A DNA stretch of 64,000 nucleotides from positions 124,001-188,000 of the forward strand of contig JAXMDB010000008.1 of the NCBI GenBank assembly GCA_046348995.1, in the 5' to 3' direction. The notes below the pieces were generated by a model. The model was not told where the DNA came from, did not search any database, and worked only from the letters and a program-made list of their open reading frames with translations. The DNA is from JANNSX01 sp046348995 (GTDB taxonomy: Bacteria; Pseudomonadota; Alphaproteobacteria; Rhizobiales; Hyphomicrobiaceae). Of the stretch, positions 15,809 through 23,868 are shown piece by piece (positions within the stretch are counted from its first letter, which is position 1; every line of letters begins with the position of its first letter). A program made the position numbers and the translations under genes.

Positions 15809-16444
15809 ATGCGTAAACGTACGATGGTGGTTTGGATCCTGGCGCTGGCGATCGCGATCTCGGTGCACGCGATCACGGCGGCGATGCCTTCGGTCGAGCT
15901 GCATGCGCTGATCTCGGCGATGATCTCGCTCGTCATCGCGGTGCTCGCCGTGCGCGAGAACGAGAGCGCGCCCACGTCCGAGCACGGCATCTTCGAACTC
16001 GCGTCAGCCAATGCCCGCTACATGGCGGTCGTGTGGGCTTGGGCGGCGGTCACGGTCACGCTCACCTATGCCTCCGTGCTCCATTGGGCCGACTGGTGGC
16101 ACTACGCGATGCCGATCAGTGGCGCGGCGGTGCTCTACCTGTGCTTTGCAAACCTCATGGACAAAGGCACCGAAAGCACGACGGCCATGCGCGCGCTGAA
16201 GCTCGCCCGCTTCCTCGCCATCGTGCAGCTCGTCGGCGCCGTCGCGACGATCGTCGGCCTCATCGGCACCGGCAAGCTCGCATTCGCGTCCCATGCGAGC
16301 GTCGCCAACCTCGCCCGCGACTGGGCGGCCAACGACATCTTCTTCTTCGGTGCGACCGCGCTCGCGGTCATCAGCGCCGTGGCGCTCAAGAGCTACAACC
16401 GCGCGCTCGATTCTGAGGGCGCGGCCGAGGGTGTCGCCGCCTGA
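15809..16444 (+). CDS. Membrane protein with about six TM helices, 211 aa
   Basis: Unrecognised family. Hydrophobic segments lie at about 6-24, 28-48, 72-92, 100-116, 135-157 and 178-196. The C-terminal DWAANDIFFFGATALAVISA and the central WWHYAMPISGAAVLYLCF resemble segments of the next protein (NWAAVDLFFCGALALGLVSI, YHAYQYAAYLAVPGVISLTV), so the two are tandem paralogues. Start ATG 15,809 follows a GGGGGA motif. No catalytic residues are evident. Confidence 0.7.
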   Translation: MRKRTMVVWILALAIAISVHAITAAMPSVELHALISAMISLVIAVLAVRENESAPTSEHGIFELASANARYMAVVWAWAAVTVTLTYASVLHWADWWHYAMPISGAAVLYLCFANLMDKGTESTTAMRALKLARFLAIVQLVGAVATIVGLIGTGKLAFASHASVANLARDWAANDIFFFGATALAVISAVALKSYNRALDSEGAAEGVAA

Positions 16445-16496
16445 TACGCGCCGCTGCCCTTGTGCCGGTCGTGGGAGCCCAGTACACCCACGGCCG

Positions 16497-17108
16497 ATGG
16501 CAAATGGCAGTCTCGATCTACCGCTGAAAGTCGCCGCCCTGGTCCTGGCGGCGAGCGTGCCGGCTCTGTGGTGGGCCGCGGCTGCGGCCGACCACCCTGT
16601 GCACTTTGCGATCGCTGCCGTCGCCGCCGTGATAGCGGTCTCAGCCGGAGCCCTCCTCGGCCGCTCAGAGCAAACGCCGGGGATCGACGCGGCACGGCGG
16701 ACGGCCGCGCGCCACGCACTCCTCGTCGCCCTCGTCTATCTGTGGGGCAGCGCCGGCATTCTCGTCTCGTATTATCTGACCGACCTGACCTGGTATCACG
16801 CCTACCAGTATGCGGCGTATCTCGCCGTCCCCGGTGTGATCTCGCTCACGGTCTTCCGGCGTCACCGGCGGCTCGCCACGGACGACATCATCTGCCGCGA
16901 TCTCGACCGCGGCCGGCGGATGGCGTGGCTGCAGCTCGCCGCCATGGCCCTCATCCTGGCCTACATGCTGGCGACCGACGAGGCGAGCAAAGGCCTGATC
17001 GGCCATGAGCCCAATTGGGCGGCGGTCGACCTGTTCTTCTGCGGCGCGCTGGCGCTCGGTCTCGTCAGCATCATCGCCGCCCGGGACGATCGCAGGCTGC
17101 GGGGCTAG
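16497..17108 (+). CDS. Membrane protein, paralogue of the preceding one, 203 aa
   Basis: The ATG at 16,497 gives a reading with hydrophobic segments at about 9-27, 33-52, 74-95, 100-116, 139-156 and 176-194. It shares layout and several segments with the protein before it, including the terminal NWAAVDLFFCGALALGLVSI. A longer reading that enters the upstream gene is rejected because its extra part is Arg/Thr-rich. It is convergent with mepA with 15 bases between. Function unknown; duplication is the main clue. Confidence 0.65.
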   Translation: MANGSLDLPLKVAALVLAASVPALWWAAAAADHPVHFAIAAVAAVIAVSAGALLGRSEQTPGIDAARRTAARHALLVALVYLWGSAGILVSYYLTDLTWYHAYQYAAYLAVPGVISLTVFRRHRRLATDDIICRDLDRGRRMAWLQLAAMALILAYMLATDEASKGLIGHEPNWAAVDLFFCGALALGLVSIIAARDDRRLRG

Positions 17109-17123
17109 CCAGAGTTTCTTGCC

Positions 17124-18149
17124 TTACGGCTGCTGCGCGAGCTTCGTCGCCTTGCGCTCGGGCAGCGGGATGGTCGGCGCCGTCGGCGCAGAAGACACCA
17201 TCAACTGCGGCGCCTCCCAGGCGATAACATTCGCACACGCCTTCGGCAGGTCGGCGACGGTCGTGACCTTGGGCCGGCGCGGCTTCTTGTTCGCATCCGG
17301 CTTCGCCTCGGGCGGTTTGGTCTTGGGCTTCGGCTCGGGCTTCGGCGGCCGGCTGACGAGCTTCAACCACGTCTCGAGCGGCTTTCCGCAGCCGTCCTCC
17401 GGCGGCGGCGGCGCTTGCTTCGTGCAACTCGCGGCGCCCTTCGGGCACGCGAGCCGCACATGAAAATGGTAGTTGTGTCCCCACATCGGCCGCACCTTGG
17501 CGAGCCAGGCCCGATCGTCCTTGGGGGCGATGTCGCACAGCGCCTTCTTGACCGCCGGATGTACGAGGATGCGCTCGACCTCGCCGTAGCGCGCGGCTTG
17601 CCTCAGGACCCGATAATAGCCCTCGCGCCAGTTGCCTTTGATGACCCGGGTGCCATTGAGCTCGGCAAGCTGGAGCGGCTCCTTGAACTCGCGCTCGGTC
17701 CACGACATCGTCTTGCCGGGCATGGCCATGTACCAGATGTCGGCGTCCAGACCGATCTGGTGACTAGCATGGCCCGTCAGCATCGGCCCTCCGCGCGGTT
17801 GCGACATGTCGCCGACGAGCAGACCCGGCCAATTCTCCTTCGCCTTCAAGTCGCCCGCGAAGCGCTCAAGGAAATCCACCAGCACCGGCAGGCCCCAGTT
17901 GCGATTGCGGGAAAGGCGCATAGCCTGCCACGCCGGGCCGTCGATCGGCAGCATGGCGCCGCCCGCCATGCAGCCCTTGGCGTAGCTGCCGATCGGGCGC
18001 GCCTCGAGCTTGGCGGGGCCCACGACGAAGCCGAACTGATGCTTGGCCGCGACCGGCTCGTCGTCCTCGGCGGCGGCCGGCAAGGCCCAGGCCAACGCGA
18101 CGACCAACGCGGCGCAAAGCCGGTGCGCAAAACGACTTGTTCCGACCAT
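17124..18149 (-). CDS. mepA: Penicillin-insensitive murein endopeptidase MepA
   Basis: Periplasmic LAS-type zinc peptidase that cuts D-Ala-mDAP cross-links of peptidoglycan. A signal peptide is present (LCAALVVALAWALPAAAED). The zinc and catalytic motifs are visible: GHASHQIGLDADIWYMAM and, near the C-terminal half, WGHNYHFHVRLACPKGA. The tail is Pro/Lys-rich (PPKPEPKPKTKPPEAKPDAN), which may contact the cell wall. The ATG at 18,149 is chosen over GTG 18,164 because GTAGG lies at good distance. Length of 341 aa is somewhat above the family norm because of the tail. Confidence 0.9.
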   Translation of the reverse strand: MVGTSRFAHRLCAALVVALAWALPAAAEDDEPVAAKHQFGFVVGPAKLEARPIGSYAKGCMAGGAMLPIDGPAWQAMRLSRNRNWGLPVLVDFLERFAGDLKAKENWPGLLVGDMSQPRGGPMLTGHASHQIGLDADIWYMAMPGKTMSWTEREFKEPLQLAELNGTRVIKGNWREGYYRVLRQAARYGEVERILVHPAVKKALCDIAPKDDRAWLAKVRPMWGHNYHFHVRLACPKGAASCTKQAPPPPEDGCGKPLETWLKLVSRPPKPEPKPKTKPPEAKPDANKKPRRPKVTTVADLPKACANVIAWEAPQLMVSSAPTAPTIPLPERKATKLAQQP

Positions 18150-18211
18150 GGCCTTACCTACCACGGGGGCTCACCGCGCCGAAACAAACAAATTCGTAAG
18201 GTCGGGCCAGT

Positions 18212-19105
18212 CTAGGCGCCCCTCAGCGCTTGCGAGAGCTTGCGCCGCTCCTCGGCGATGCGCATCTGTGCCAGCACGCTGTCGACGACGAGGCCCGTGC
18301 GTCTGAACAGCTCCGAGCCGCGCATGTAATCGGCAACGGCATAGAAGTCGCAACGCCCTGCCTGGTAGAGCTCGATGCAGGTCGCCGGGCTTCGGTCGGC
18401 ACCATGCACGGCGATGGCATGGCCGCCGTTCTTGCGCATGACCGCCATCGAGGGCACGTCGGTATCGCCGTCGCCGAAGTAGATCATGTTGGCGAAGGGG
18501 ATAGGGCGATCTGTCTCGGGCATGTGGTGGTTGATGCTCTGCGACTGGTCCTCGATGCCCTTGTTGATCCGGAACAGGTACTGCGTCTTGCCGGTATCGG
18601 TGATGACTCGCTTCGGATAGGGCAGGTCATAGGCCTCGAAGAAGTATTCCGAGGCGAAGACGTTGTGGAAGCGGCCGTAGATCGGCGTGCCCTCGATGAT
18701 CTCCTTGAGGCCCGACGACACCAGGTAGTGCCGGATCTCGACGTCGAGCTCCGCCCTCACGTGAATATACTCCTCGATCGCGTCGAACCATTCCGTGACA
18801 CCTTGGAAGAGCTCGACGCTCTTGCCTTGCGCGACGAGTTGCTCGCGATCGATACGAACGCCCTTGGCCTTCGCCTTCTTGTACATCAAATGCATATAAG
18901 TAATGAGGCCGTCGGCCTCCTCGCGCCGGGCCACCTCGCCGACCTCCGCCCAGAACGCTTTGGGGTCCTCGCCGATCTGCGGCAGGAAGGAATATTCCTG
19001 CATCGGCCGCGGCGACAGCGTGCCGTCGAAATCGTAGATGAGCGCGAGAATGGGCGGTGTCGCGTTCACCGTCGCGCCGGCCGGCGTCTTTACCCGTCGT
19101 CCCAT
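18212..19105 (-). CDS. HAD-superfamily phosphatase, 297 aa
   Basis: Motif I LALIYDFDGTLS gives the nucleophile and general acid Asp pair, motif II is in YLVSSGLKEI (Ser), and motif IV is MIYFGDGDTDVPSM. The large insert between motifs I and II forms a helical cap. The start ATG 19,105 has GAGAGAG upstream. The substrate is not predictable; it resembles phosphoserine-phosphatase-like HADs of unknown role. It is divergent from the L,D-transpeptidase. Confidence 0.85.
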   Translation of the reverse strand: MGRRVKTPAGATVNATPPILALIYDFDGTLSPRPMQEYSFLPQIGEDPKAFWAEVGEVARREEADGLITYMHLMYKKAKAKGVRIDREQLVAQGKSVELFQGVTEWFDAIEEYIHVRAELDVEIRHYLVSSGLKEIIEGTPIYGRFHNVFASEYFFEAYDLPYPKRVITDTGKTQYLFRINKGIEDQSQSINHHMPETDRPIPFANMIYFGDGDTDVPSMAVMRKNGGHAIAVHGADRSPATCIELYQAGRCDFYAVADYMRGSELFRRTGLVVDSVLAQMRIAEERRKLSQALRGA

Positions 19106-19268
19106 CGAGCTCTCTCACAAAAACGTTTCGGAACGTCGCGACCGGACCATGCGTTGCCGCATTGTCGTGAAAACGACGATAGCGAGCGCGGGCACCGCTG
19201 CACAAGATTGTGTTTCTGGTGTAACGCGGGACTTCCATTCACGCGACATTCAGCCATTTATGCCATGA

Positions 19269-19277
19269 TTATCCACA
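19269..19277 (+). promoter_or_regulatory. Perfect consensus DnaA box TTATCCACA
   Basis: An exact match to the 9-mer DnaA box lies about 90 bases upstream of the L,D-transpeptidase gene. It is solitary, so it does not mark an origin. It could be a DnaA regulatory site or chance, since a 9-mer is expected by chance every few hundred kilobases. Confidence 0.3.
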
Positions 19278-19369
19278 GGAACATGCTGCGGCAGCGCACG
19301 CGGAGCGTACCCTCGGGCGAACGATCGCGGCAGGATGAAATGGCTGAGTGCACACGTGGGGTGAGTAAA

Positions 19370-19801
19370 ATGATGCGTCATCTGAAGCTTGTTTCTGTCC
19401 TTTTCGCGCTGACCGTTCTCGCGCTGCCGGGCCTCGCCCAGGCCGCCGTTCTCGCCAAGGTCGATATTTCCTCCCAACGCATGCACGTGTTCGTCGACGG
19501 CGAGCTCGTGTACGATTGGAAGATCTCGTCGGCGCGTCAGGGCTACTACACGCCTCGCGGAGCCTACCGCCCGACGGCGCTGAAGGTCATGCACTACTCG
19601 AAGAAGTACGACAATTCGCCGATGCCGCATTCGATCTTCTTCCGCGGCGGCTATGCGATCCACGGCACGGGCTACGTCAAGCAGCTCGGCCGGCCGGCAA
19701 GCCACGGCTGCATCCGTTTGCATCCGAGCAATGCCGCGGCGCTCTACTCGCTGGTGCAAACCTACGGCGCTCGCAACACGAAGATCGTCATTCAGAACTG
19801 A
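19370..19801 (+). CDS. L,D-transpeptidase (YkuD domain), 143 aa
   Basis: Periplasmic enzyme that forms 3-3 peptidoglycan cross-links or attaches proteins to the wall. A signal peptide (LVSVLFALTVLALPGLAQA) precedes the YkuD core: RMHVFVDGELVYDWKISSAR, IHGTGY with His98 and the catalytic SHGCIRLH with Cys114. It is a minimal version without a LysM or peptidoglycan-binding domain. The start is one of two adjacent ATGs (19,370 or 19,373). The upstream reading to 18,230 is a shadow of the HAD gene. Confidence 0.92.
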   Translation: MMRHLKLVSVLFALTVLALPGLAQAAVLAKVDISSQRMHVFVDGELVYDWKISSARQGYYTPRGAYRPTALKVMHYSKKYDNSPMPHSIFFRGGYAIHGTGYVKQLGRPASHGCIRLHPSNAAALYSLVQTYGARNTKIVIQN

Positions 19802-19808
19802 ATCAAAT

Positions 19809-19823
19809 CCACCGCTTCGGTGG
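19809..19823 (+). terminator. Small hairpin after the L,D-transpeptidase gene
   Basis: CCACCG and CGGTGG pair around CTT eight bases after the stop. No T-run follows, so termination is possible only as a weak or factor-aided signal. Confidence 0.35.
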
Positions 19824-20033
19824 CGTCAGGCTCGTGGGGTAACCCGCGGGCCTGATTGCATTTTGCATTGCACGATCAAATTCGGCGGGCATTTGCCTGC
19901 AAACTCGCACTCATGCTCCAAAACTTGTTCTCCTCAGGTTGCCGTCTTCAAAACGATACGCGCAACCTGAGATTGATCGCGTTCCGGTCTTGAGGCACGG
20001 TTCCTTCCGTCAGACCCCGGAAGGACGAGAACA

Positions 20034-20189
20034 ATGCAGTCCACCCTCATCGCCGCCATGATCTCGGTCGCCCTCGTGACGTGGCTGCCCGATGCCGCGA
20101 AGGCGATGCGCCGGTCATTCGTCAAGGCCGCCATCGAGCTCAACGACGCCACCGGCGACAGCCCGCTCGTGGTGGCCGAGGGCGACTGA
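20034..20189 (+). CDS. Possible small exported or membrane protein, 51 aa
   Basis: An ATG at 20,034 lies nine bases after a GGAAGGACGAG ribosome binding site. The reading MQSTLIAAMISVALVTWLPD then AAKAMRRSFVKAAIELNDAT and GDSPLVVAEGD ends at 20,189. The N-terminus is hydrophobic, like a short signal or anchor. No family is recognised. It is convergent with the amidohydrolase (15 bases between). Support is the good ribosome binding site and start; it could still be chance. Confidence 0.45.
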   Translation: MQSTLIAAMISVALVTWLPDAAKAMRRSFVKAAIELNDATGDSPLVVAEGD

Positions 20190-20203
20190 TCGACGGCTTT
20201 GTG

Positions 20204-21874
20204 TCACGCGGAGAACGTGACCTTGCCGTCGGCGATCGTCGTCCGGGCGCGAGCCTCCGTAATCGCCTCCGGATCGATCGCCTCGAGATCGTGGCTCATG
20301 ACGACGACGTCGGCGAGCATGCCGGCCTTCAGCCGTCCTTTCCGCGCCTCGGCGAACTCGGTGTAGGCGCCGTCGCGGGTGTAGCCGGCGATGCATTGCA
20401 TCAGCGTTTGGCGATGATCGGAGAGACCCGGCTTCATCGGCGTCCTCACCATCGCCGCCTTGAACGACAGCATGGGGTCGACCGGCGCCACCGGCCAGTC
20501 GCTCGAGAACGGCATCGCCGGGCTCACCTCGCGCATGAGGGTCCAAGCATAGCTGTAGGGCAGCTGGCGATCGCGCAGGCGCGACATCACCGGCCAGGGC
20601 GGGAAAACGACCCCGGGGGCATGCGTCGGCTGCATCGAGGCAATGACGCCCAGATCCTTGAACCGCCGGATGTCGGACGGATCGATGATCTCGACATGCT
20701 CGATACGGTGACGGCTGTCGCGTTTCCCGTTGGCCTTCAAGGCTGCCTGGTAGCCGTCGAGCGTCCGGCGTATGGCGGCGTCGGCGATGGCGTGCACGTC
20801 GATCTGCAGGCCGAGCTTGTCGGCGGCGATGGCGATCTCGTTGAACTGCTCGGCCGAATAGTTGGGATCGCCGAAGCAGCCGGGCTTGTCCGGATATTCT
20901 TCCAGCATCATCGCCGTCCAGCTCTCGCTGACGCCGTCCATGAAGAGCTTCACGCGGCCGGAATACACGCGCTCGGACGTAAAGCGCCGCCGCATCTCGA
21001 CCGCATCCTCCGCGAGCTTGGAGGTCGCAAACCAGTTCTTCATGTGGAACGGGCTCTGGCAACGGACCGTGAAGTCGCCAGCCTCGTCGATCTCCTGCAA
21101 GAGCTCGAGCGTGTAGAAGTTGCCGTCCATGTTGTGCAGCGAGGTAAAGCCGTAGGCCGCGCAGTAGTCGAGCCCGCGCTTCAAGATGGCGCGATCGCTC
21201 GCCCGTTGCGCGGCGGTCGGCGCGGGATTGGGCTCGGCCGCCTCCGTGAAGCCCAGCGCATCGCGGCCGCCGGTGAAGTTGTGGGCGAGTATGTAGCGAA
21301 AGGCGCCGGGCTCGCGCAGCTCCCCGGTCGCGGTGCCGTCCGGCGCCATGACGATCTCGGCACCTTTCGGCACTTCGCCGCCCCGCAGGATGCCCGCAAG
21401 CTCGAGCGCCTTCGTGTTCGCCCACACCGTGTGATGATCGGCCCCCATCATGGCGAAGGGGCGGTCGGGAAGCACCTTGTCGAGGTCTTGCCGCGTGACG
21501 TAGATGCCGTCGCCGATGACGTTGTAGGAAACGGAGTTGGCGTAGACGAGCTCGGCATCTGGGCGCTTCGCCGCGAACTCGCGTACGGCCTTCGTCAGAT
21601 TGTCGATGCCGTGCACCGGCGCGAGATCCAGATTGTCGAGCTCGGCCGCCCCCATGAAGATATGCACGTGGCTCTCGATCAAGCCTGGCATCACGGTCTT
21701 GCCGGCGGCGTCGATGACCTTCGTGCCTTTCCCCTTCATGCCCTCGATGTCGGCCTTTGAACCGACCGCCGCGATCGTGTTGCCCTTGATGGCCACCGCC
21801 TCGGCTCGCGGATTGGCGTCGTCCATCGTGATGACGCGGCCGTTCGTGACGATGAGATCGGCCTGTGCGGACAT
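20204..21874 (-). CDS. Metal-dependent amidohydrolase, YtcJ type, 556 aa
   Basis: Amidohydrolase-3 family enzyme acting on an unknown exocyclic amide or similar bond. The N-terminal beta domain has VTNGRVITMDDANPRAEAV, then the metal motif PGLIESHVHIFMG (HxH). Later ligand regions are seen in LQIDVHAIADAAI and HRIEHVEIIDPSD. FSSDWPVAPVDPM supplies the conserved Asp, and RKGRLKAGMLADVVVM ends the beta domain. Start ATG 21,874 has GGAGAGT upstream. It is divergent from the M24 gene. Confidence 0.88.
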   Translation of the reverse strand: MSAQADLIVTNGRVITMDDANPRAEAVAIKGNTIAAVGSKADIEGMKGKGTKVIDAAGKTVMPGLIESHVHIFMGAAELDNLDLAPVHGIDNLTKAVREFAAKRPDAELVYANSVSYNVIGDGIYVTRQDLDKVLPDRPFAMMGADHHTVWANTKALELAGILRGGEVPKGAEIVMAPDGTATGELREPGAFRYILAHNFTGGRDALGFTEAAEPNPAPTAAQRASDRAILKRGLDYCAAYGFTSLHNMDGNFYTLELLQEIDEAGDFTVRCQSPFHMKNWFATSKLAEDAVEMRRRFTSERVYSGRVKLFMDGVSESWTAMMLEEYPDKPGCFGDPNYSAEQFNEIAIAADKLGLQIDVHAIADAAIRRTLDGYQAALKANGKRDSRHRIEHVEIIDPSDIRRFKDLGVIASMQPTHAPGVVFPPWPVMSRLRDRQLPYSYAWTLMREVSPAMPFSSDWPVAPVDPMLSFKAAMVRTPMKPGLSDHRQTLMQCIAGYTRDGAYTEFAEARKGRLKAGMLADVVVMSHDLEAIDPEAITEARARTTIADGKVTFSA

Positions 21875-22044
21875 GATGGACTCTCCTGTCTTGCGGCGGT
21901 GTGCCGGTGACCATAGACGCAGCCCGCGCCGAGGCGAAGCCTCGCCGCGTGGCAGATTGGCATATCGGCGATGCACATGCCCCCTTGCTCCCGATTGCGC
22001 GCCAGCCAATTGTGCCGATGGCACAGTCCCTTGAGAGGTTCCCG

Positions 22045-23220
22045 ATGACCGTCCGCTTCACGCCGTTTCCGCAAGAGGTCTTCGAGGAGCGTATCAAGCG
22101 TGCGCGATCCGTCATGGCCAGCGCAGGGCTCGAGGCCTTGCTCATCTCGGGGCTCGAGGATCTCTACTATTTCGGTGGCTACGACAGCTGGGTCGGCGTC
22201 AACAGCCCGCAGGCGATGATCATCACGCGCCACAACGACGCGCCGACGCTGCTCGTCCGCGACGTCGATCTGACGCTCGCCCGCGAGACGACCTTCATCG
22301 CCGACATCCGCACCTACAAGCTCAACGCCGAGTATTTTCCCGATCTCGTGCAGGACATCCTCACCGAGAAGGGCGTCAAGAGCGGCGCTGTCGGCATCGA
22401 GCAGGCGTCCTATGCCGTGCCGATGCTGCTCGGTGACGCGCTGCGCGAAACGCTCGACCCCATCGAGCTCAGGGACTCGACCGAGCTGCTCGGGCGGCTG
22501 CGCATCATCAAGTCGCCGGCCGAGATCAAATTGATGGAGAAGGCGGCCCACTACGCCGAGATCGGCCTTGAGGCCTGCCGCCGGTTCGCGCGGCCGGGCA
22601 TGACCGAGGTCGCCCTTTCAGCCGAGATCGAGACGGCGATGCGCCGGGCCGGCAGCGATTTCTGGGCGATCCCGATCGAGCTGACCTCGGGCTTCCGGAC
22701 ACCCGGTGGCCATGGCACGGCGCGCGAGAAGGAGCTTGCGCCCGGGGACCTCGTGCATGTCGAGTTCGCCGGCGTCAGCCACCGCTATCACGCGACGGCG
22801 ATCCAGACGATCGCGATCGGCGCGCCGTCACGCCGGGCGAAAGAAATCTACGACCTCGGCATCGAATCGCTGAAAGCGGGTGTTGCCGCGATCCGTGTCG
22901 GCGCGCCGGTCGCCGCCGTCGAGGAGGCGTCCCTCGAGCCACTGCGCCGCCGCGGTCTCGAGCACGCCGCCATGATGCGCTTCGGCTACGGCATCGGCAT
23001 CGCCTACCCACCGATCTGGCTCGAGCCGCTGACGATCGCGCGCGGCTTCTCGACCAAGCTCGAGGCCGGCATGGCCTTCGTGCTGCACTCCTGCATCCAG
23101 CTTCCCGACGAGGGGCTGGGCGTCATTCAGGGCGGCACCTATGCGCTCGATGCGAGCGGATTGCGCATGCTGGCCGGCGCCGGAGACGTCGGCCTGCATG
23201 TCGTCAACAGTCGGGCGTGA
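22045..23220 (+). CDS. M24 family (creatinase/aminopeptidase P fold) protein, 391 aa
   Basis: The N-terminal creatinase-like domain (LEALLISGLEDLYYFGGYDS) and C-terminal pita-bread domain (RIIKSPAEIKLMEKAAHYAE onward) are clear. The usual dimetal ligands are not: the position of the first Asp pair reads LVHVEFAGVSHRYHATAIQT, as in creatinase-like and ectoine-hydrolase-like members. A C-N hydrolase role is more likely than aminopeptidase. The ATG at 22,045 follows GAGAGG and is preferred to ATG 22,018. It is divergent from the amidohydrolase, and the two may serve one catabolic route. Confidence 0.82.
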   Translation: MTVRFTPFPQEVFEERIKRARSVMASAGLEALLISGLEDLYYFGGYDSWVGVNSPQAMIITRHNDAPTLLVRDVDLTLARETTFIADIRTYKLNAEYFPDLVQDILTEKGVKSGAVGIEQASYAVPMLLGDALRETLDPIELRDSTELLGRLRIIKSPAEIKLMEKAAHYAEIGLEACRRFARPGMTEVALSAEIETAMRRAGSDFWAIPIELTSGFRTPGGHGTAREKELAPGDLVHVEFAGVSHRYHATAIQTIAIGAPSRRAKEIYDLGIESLKAGVAAIRVGAPVAAVEEASLEPLRRRGLEHAAMMRFGYGIGIAYPPIWLEPLTIARGFSTKLEAGMAFVLHSCIQLPDEGLGVIQGGTYALDASGLRMLAGAGDVGLHVVNSRA

Positions 23221-23235
23221 TGCGGCGATGCCCGA

Positions 23236-23628
23236 TCAGGGGCTCGAGCCCTCGATGGGGAAGAGCTGCTGGTCGGAGCACAGGCACTTGAACTCGGTCG
23301 AGGCGATGGCCTCGCTCGGCCCGGTGTCGGGAATGTGCACGACGTTGCAGGTCGCCTCCTTGTCCTCGGCTGCGAGCATATTGAAGCCGGGGCGGAAGCC
23401 ACCGCGCTTCTGGCCGGGATCGCCGACGCAGAGGAAGTAGGGCGCTTTCGCGGCGTCGTCCCGGACCCCGACGATCACCGGATTCATGCCGCGCGACGCG
23501 CACGCCTGCAGGCAGCCGCGACCGTTCTTCGTGTCCTGCGGCGTGATCCAACGCGCCGTCTGCGCGGAGGCGGCGGTGCTGCCGAGAGCCAGAAGTGCCA
23601 GGAAAAGGCTACGCGATACGATGTGCAT
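23236..23628 (-). CDS. Exported Cys-containing hypothetical protein, 130 aa
   Basis: From the ATG at 23,628 there is a good signal peptide (SRSLFLALLALGSTAASAQ). The mature part has five Cys (GCLQACASRGMN, FLCVGD, ATCNVVHI and FKCLCSDQQ contribute), suggesting disulfides. I do not recognise the family. It is convergent with the M24 gene. The earlier ATG at 23,655 would break the signal peptide pattern and was rejected. Confidence 0.65.
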   Translation of the reverse strand: MHIVSRSLFLALLALGSTAASAQTARWITPQDTKNGRGCLQACASRGMNPVIVGVRDDAAKAPYFLCVGDPGQKRGGFRPGFNMLAAEDKEATCNVVHIPDTGPSEAIASTEFKCLCSDQQLFPIEGSSP

Positions 23629-23868
23629 GTCCGGGGTCCCATGGTTCATGAGCATCCCGGAACACTAGACTATGGCCAGGCTCGGCGGAACCCCGGTTCC
23701 GGTAACGGATTTAACAATGTTAACCGGCGGTTTTCACGCTGGAAGCCCGTGCGATCGTCACCAAACCTCGCAAATCGGTAGTCCTGCCCGAGAAAACTGT
23801 GCTAACGACGGTCGGCGGAAGTTGCGCTCTTAACCAACTCCGTCGGTGCCCTAGTGGAGTAGCGTTCG

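Noticed and set aside
23709..23723. TTAACAATGTTAA as a CtrA site upstream of the FMO gene
   Set aside because: CtrA sites need TTAA-N7-TTAA; the spacing here is five bases.
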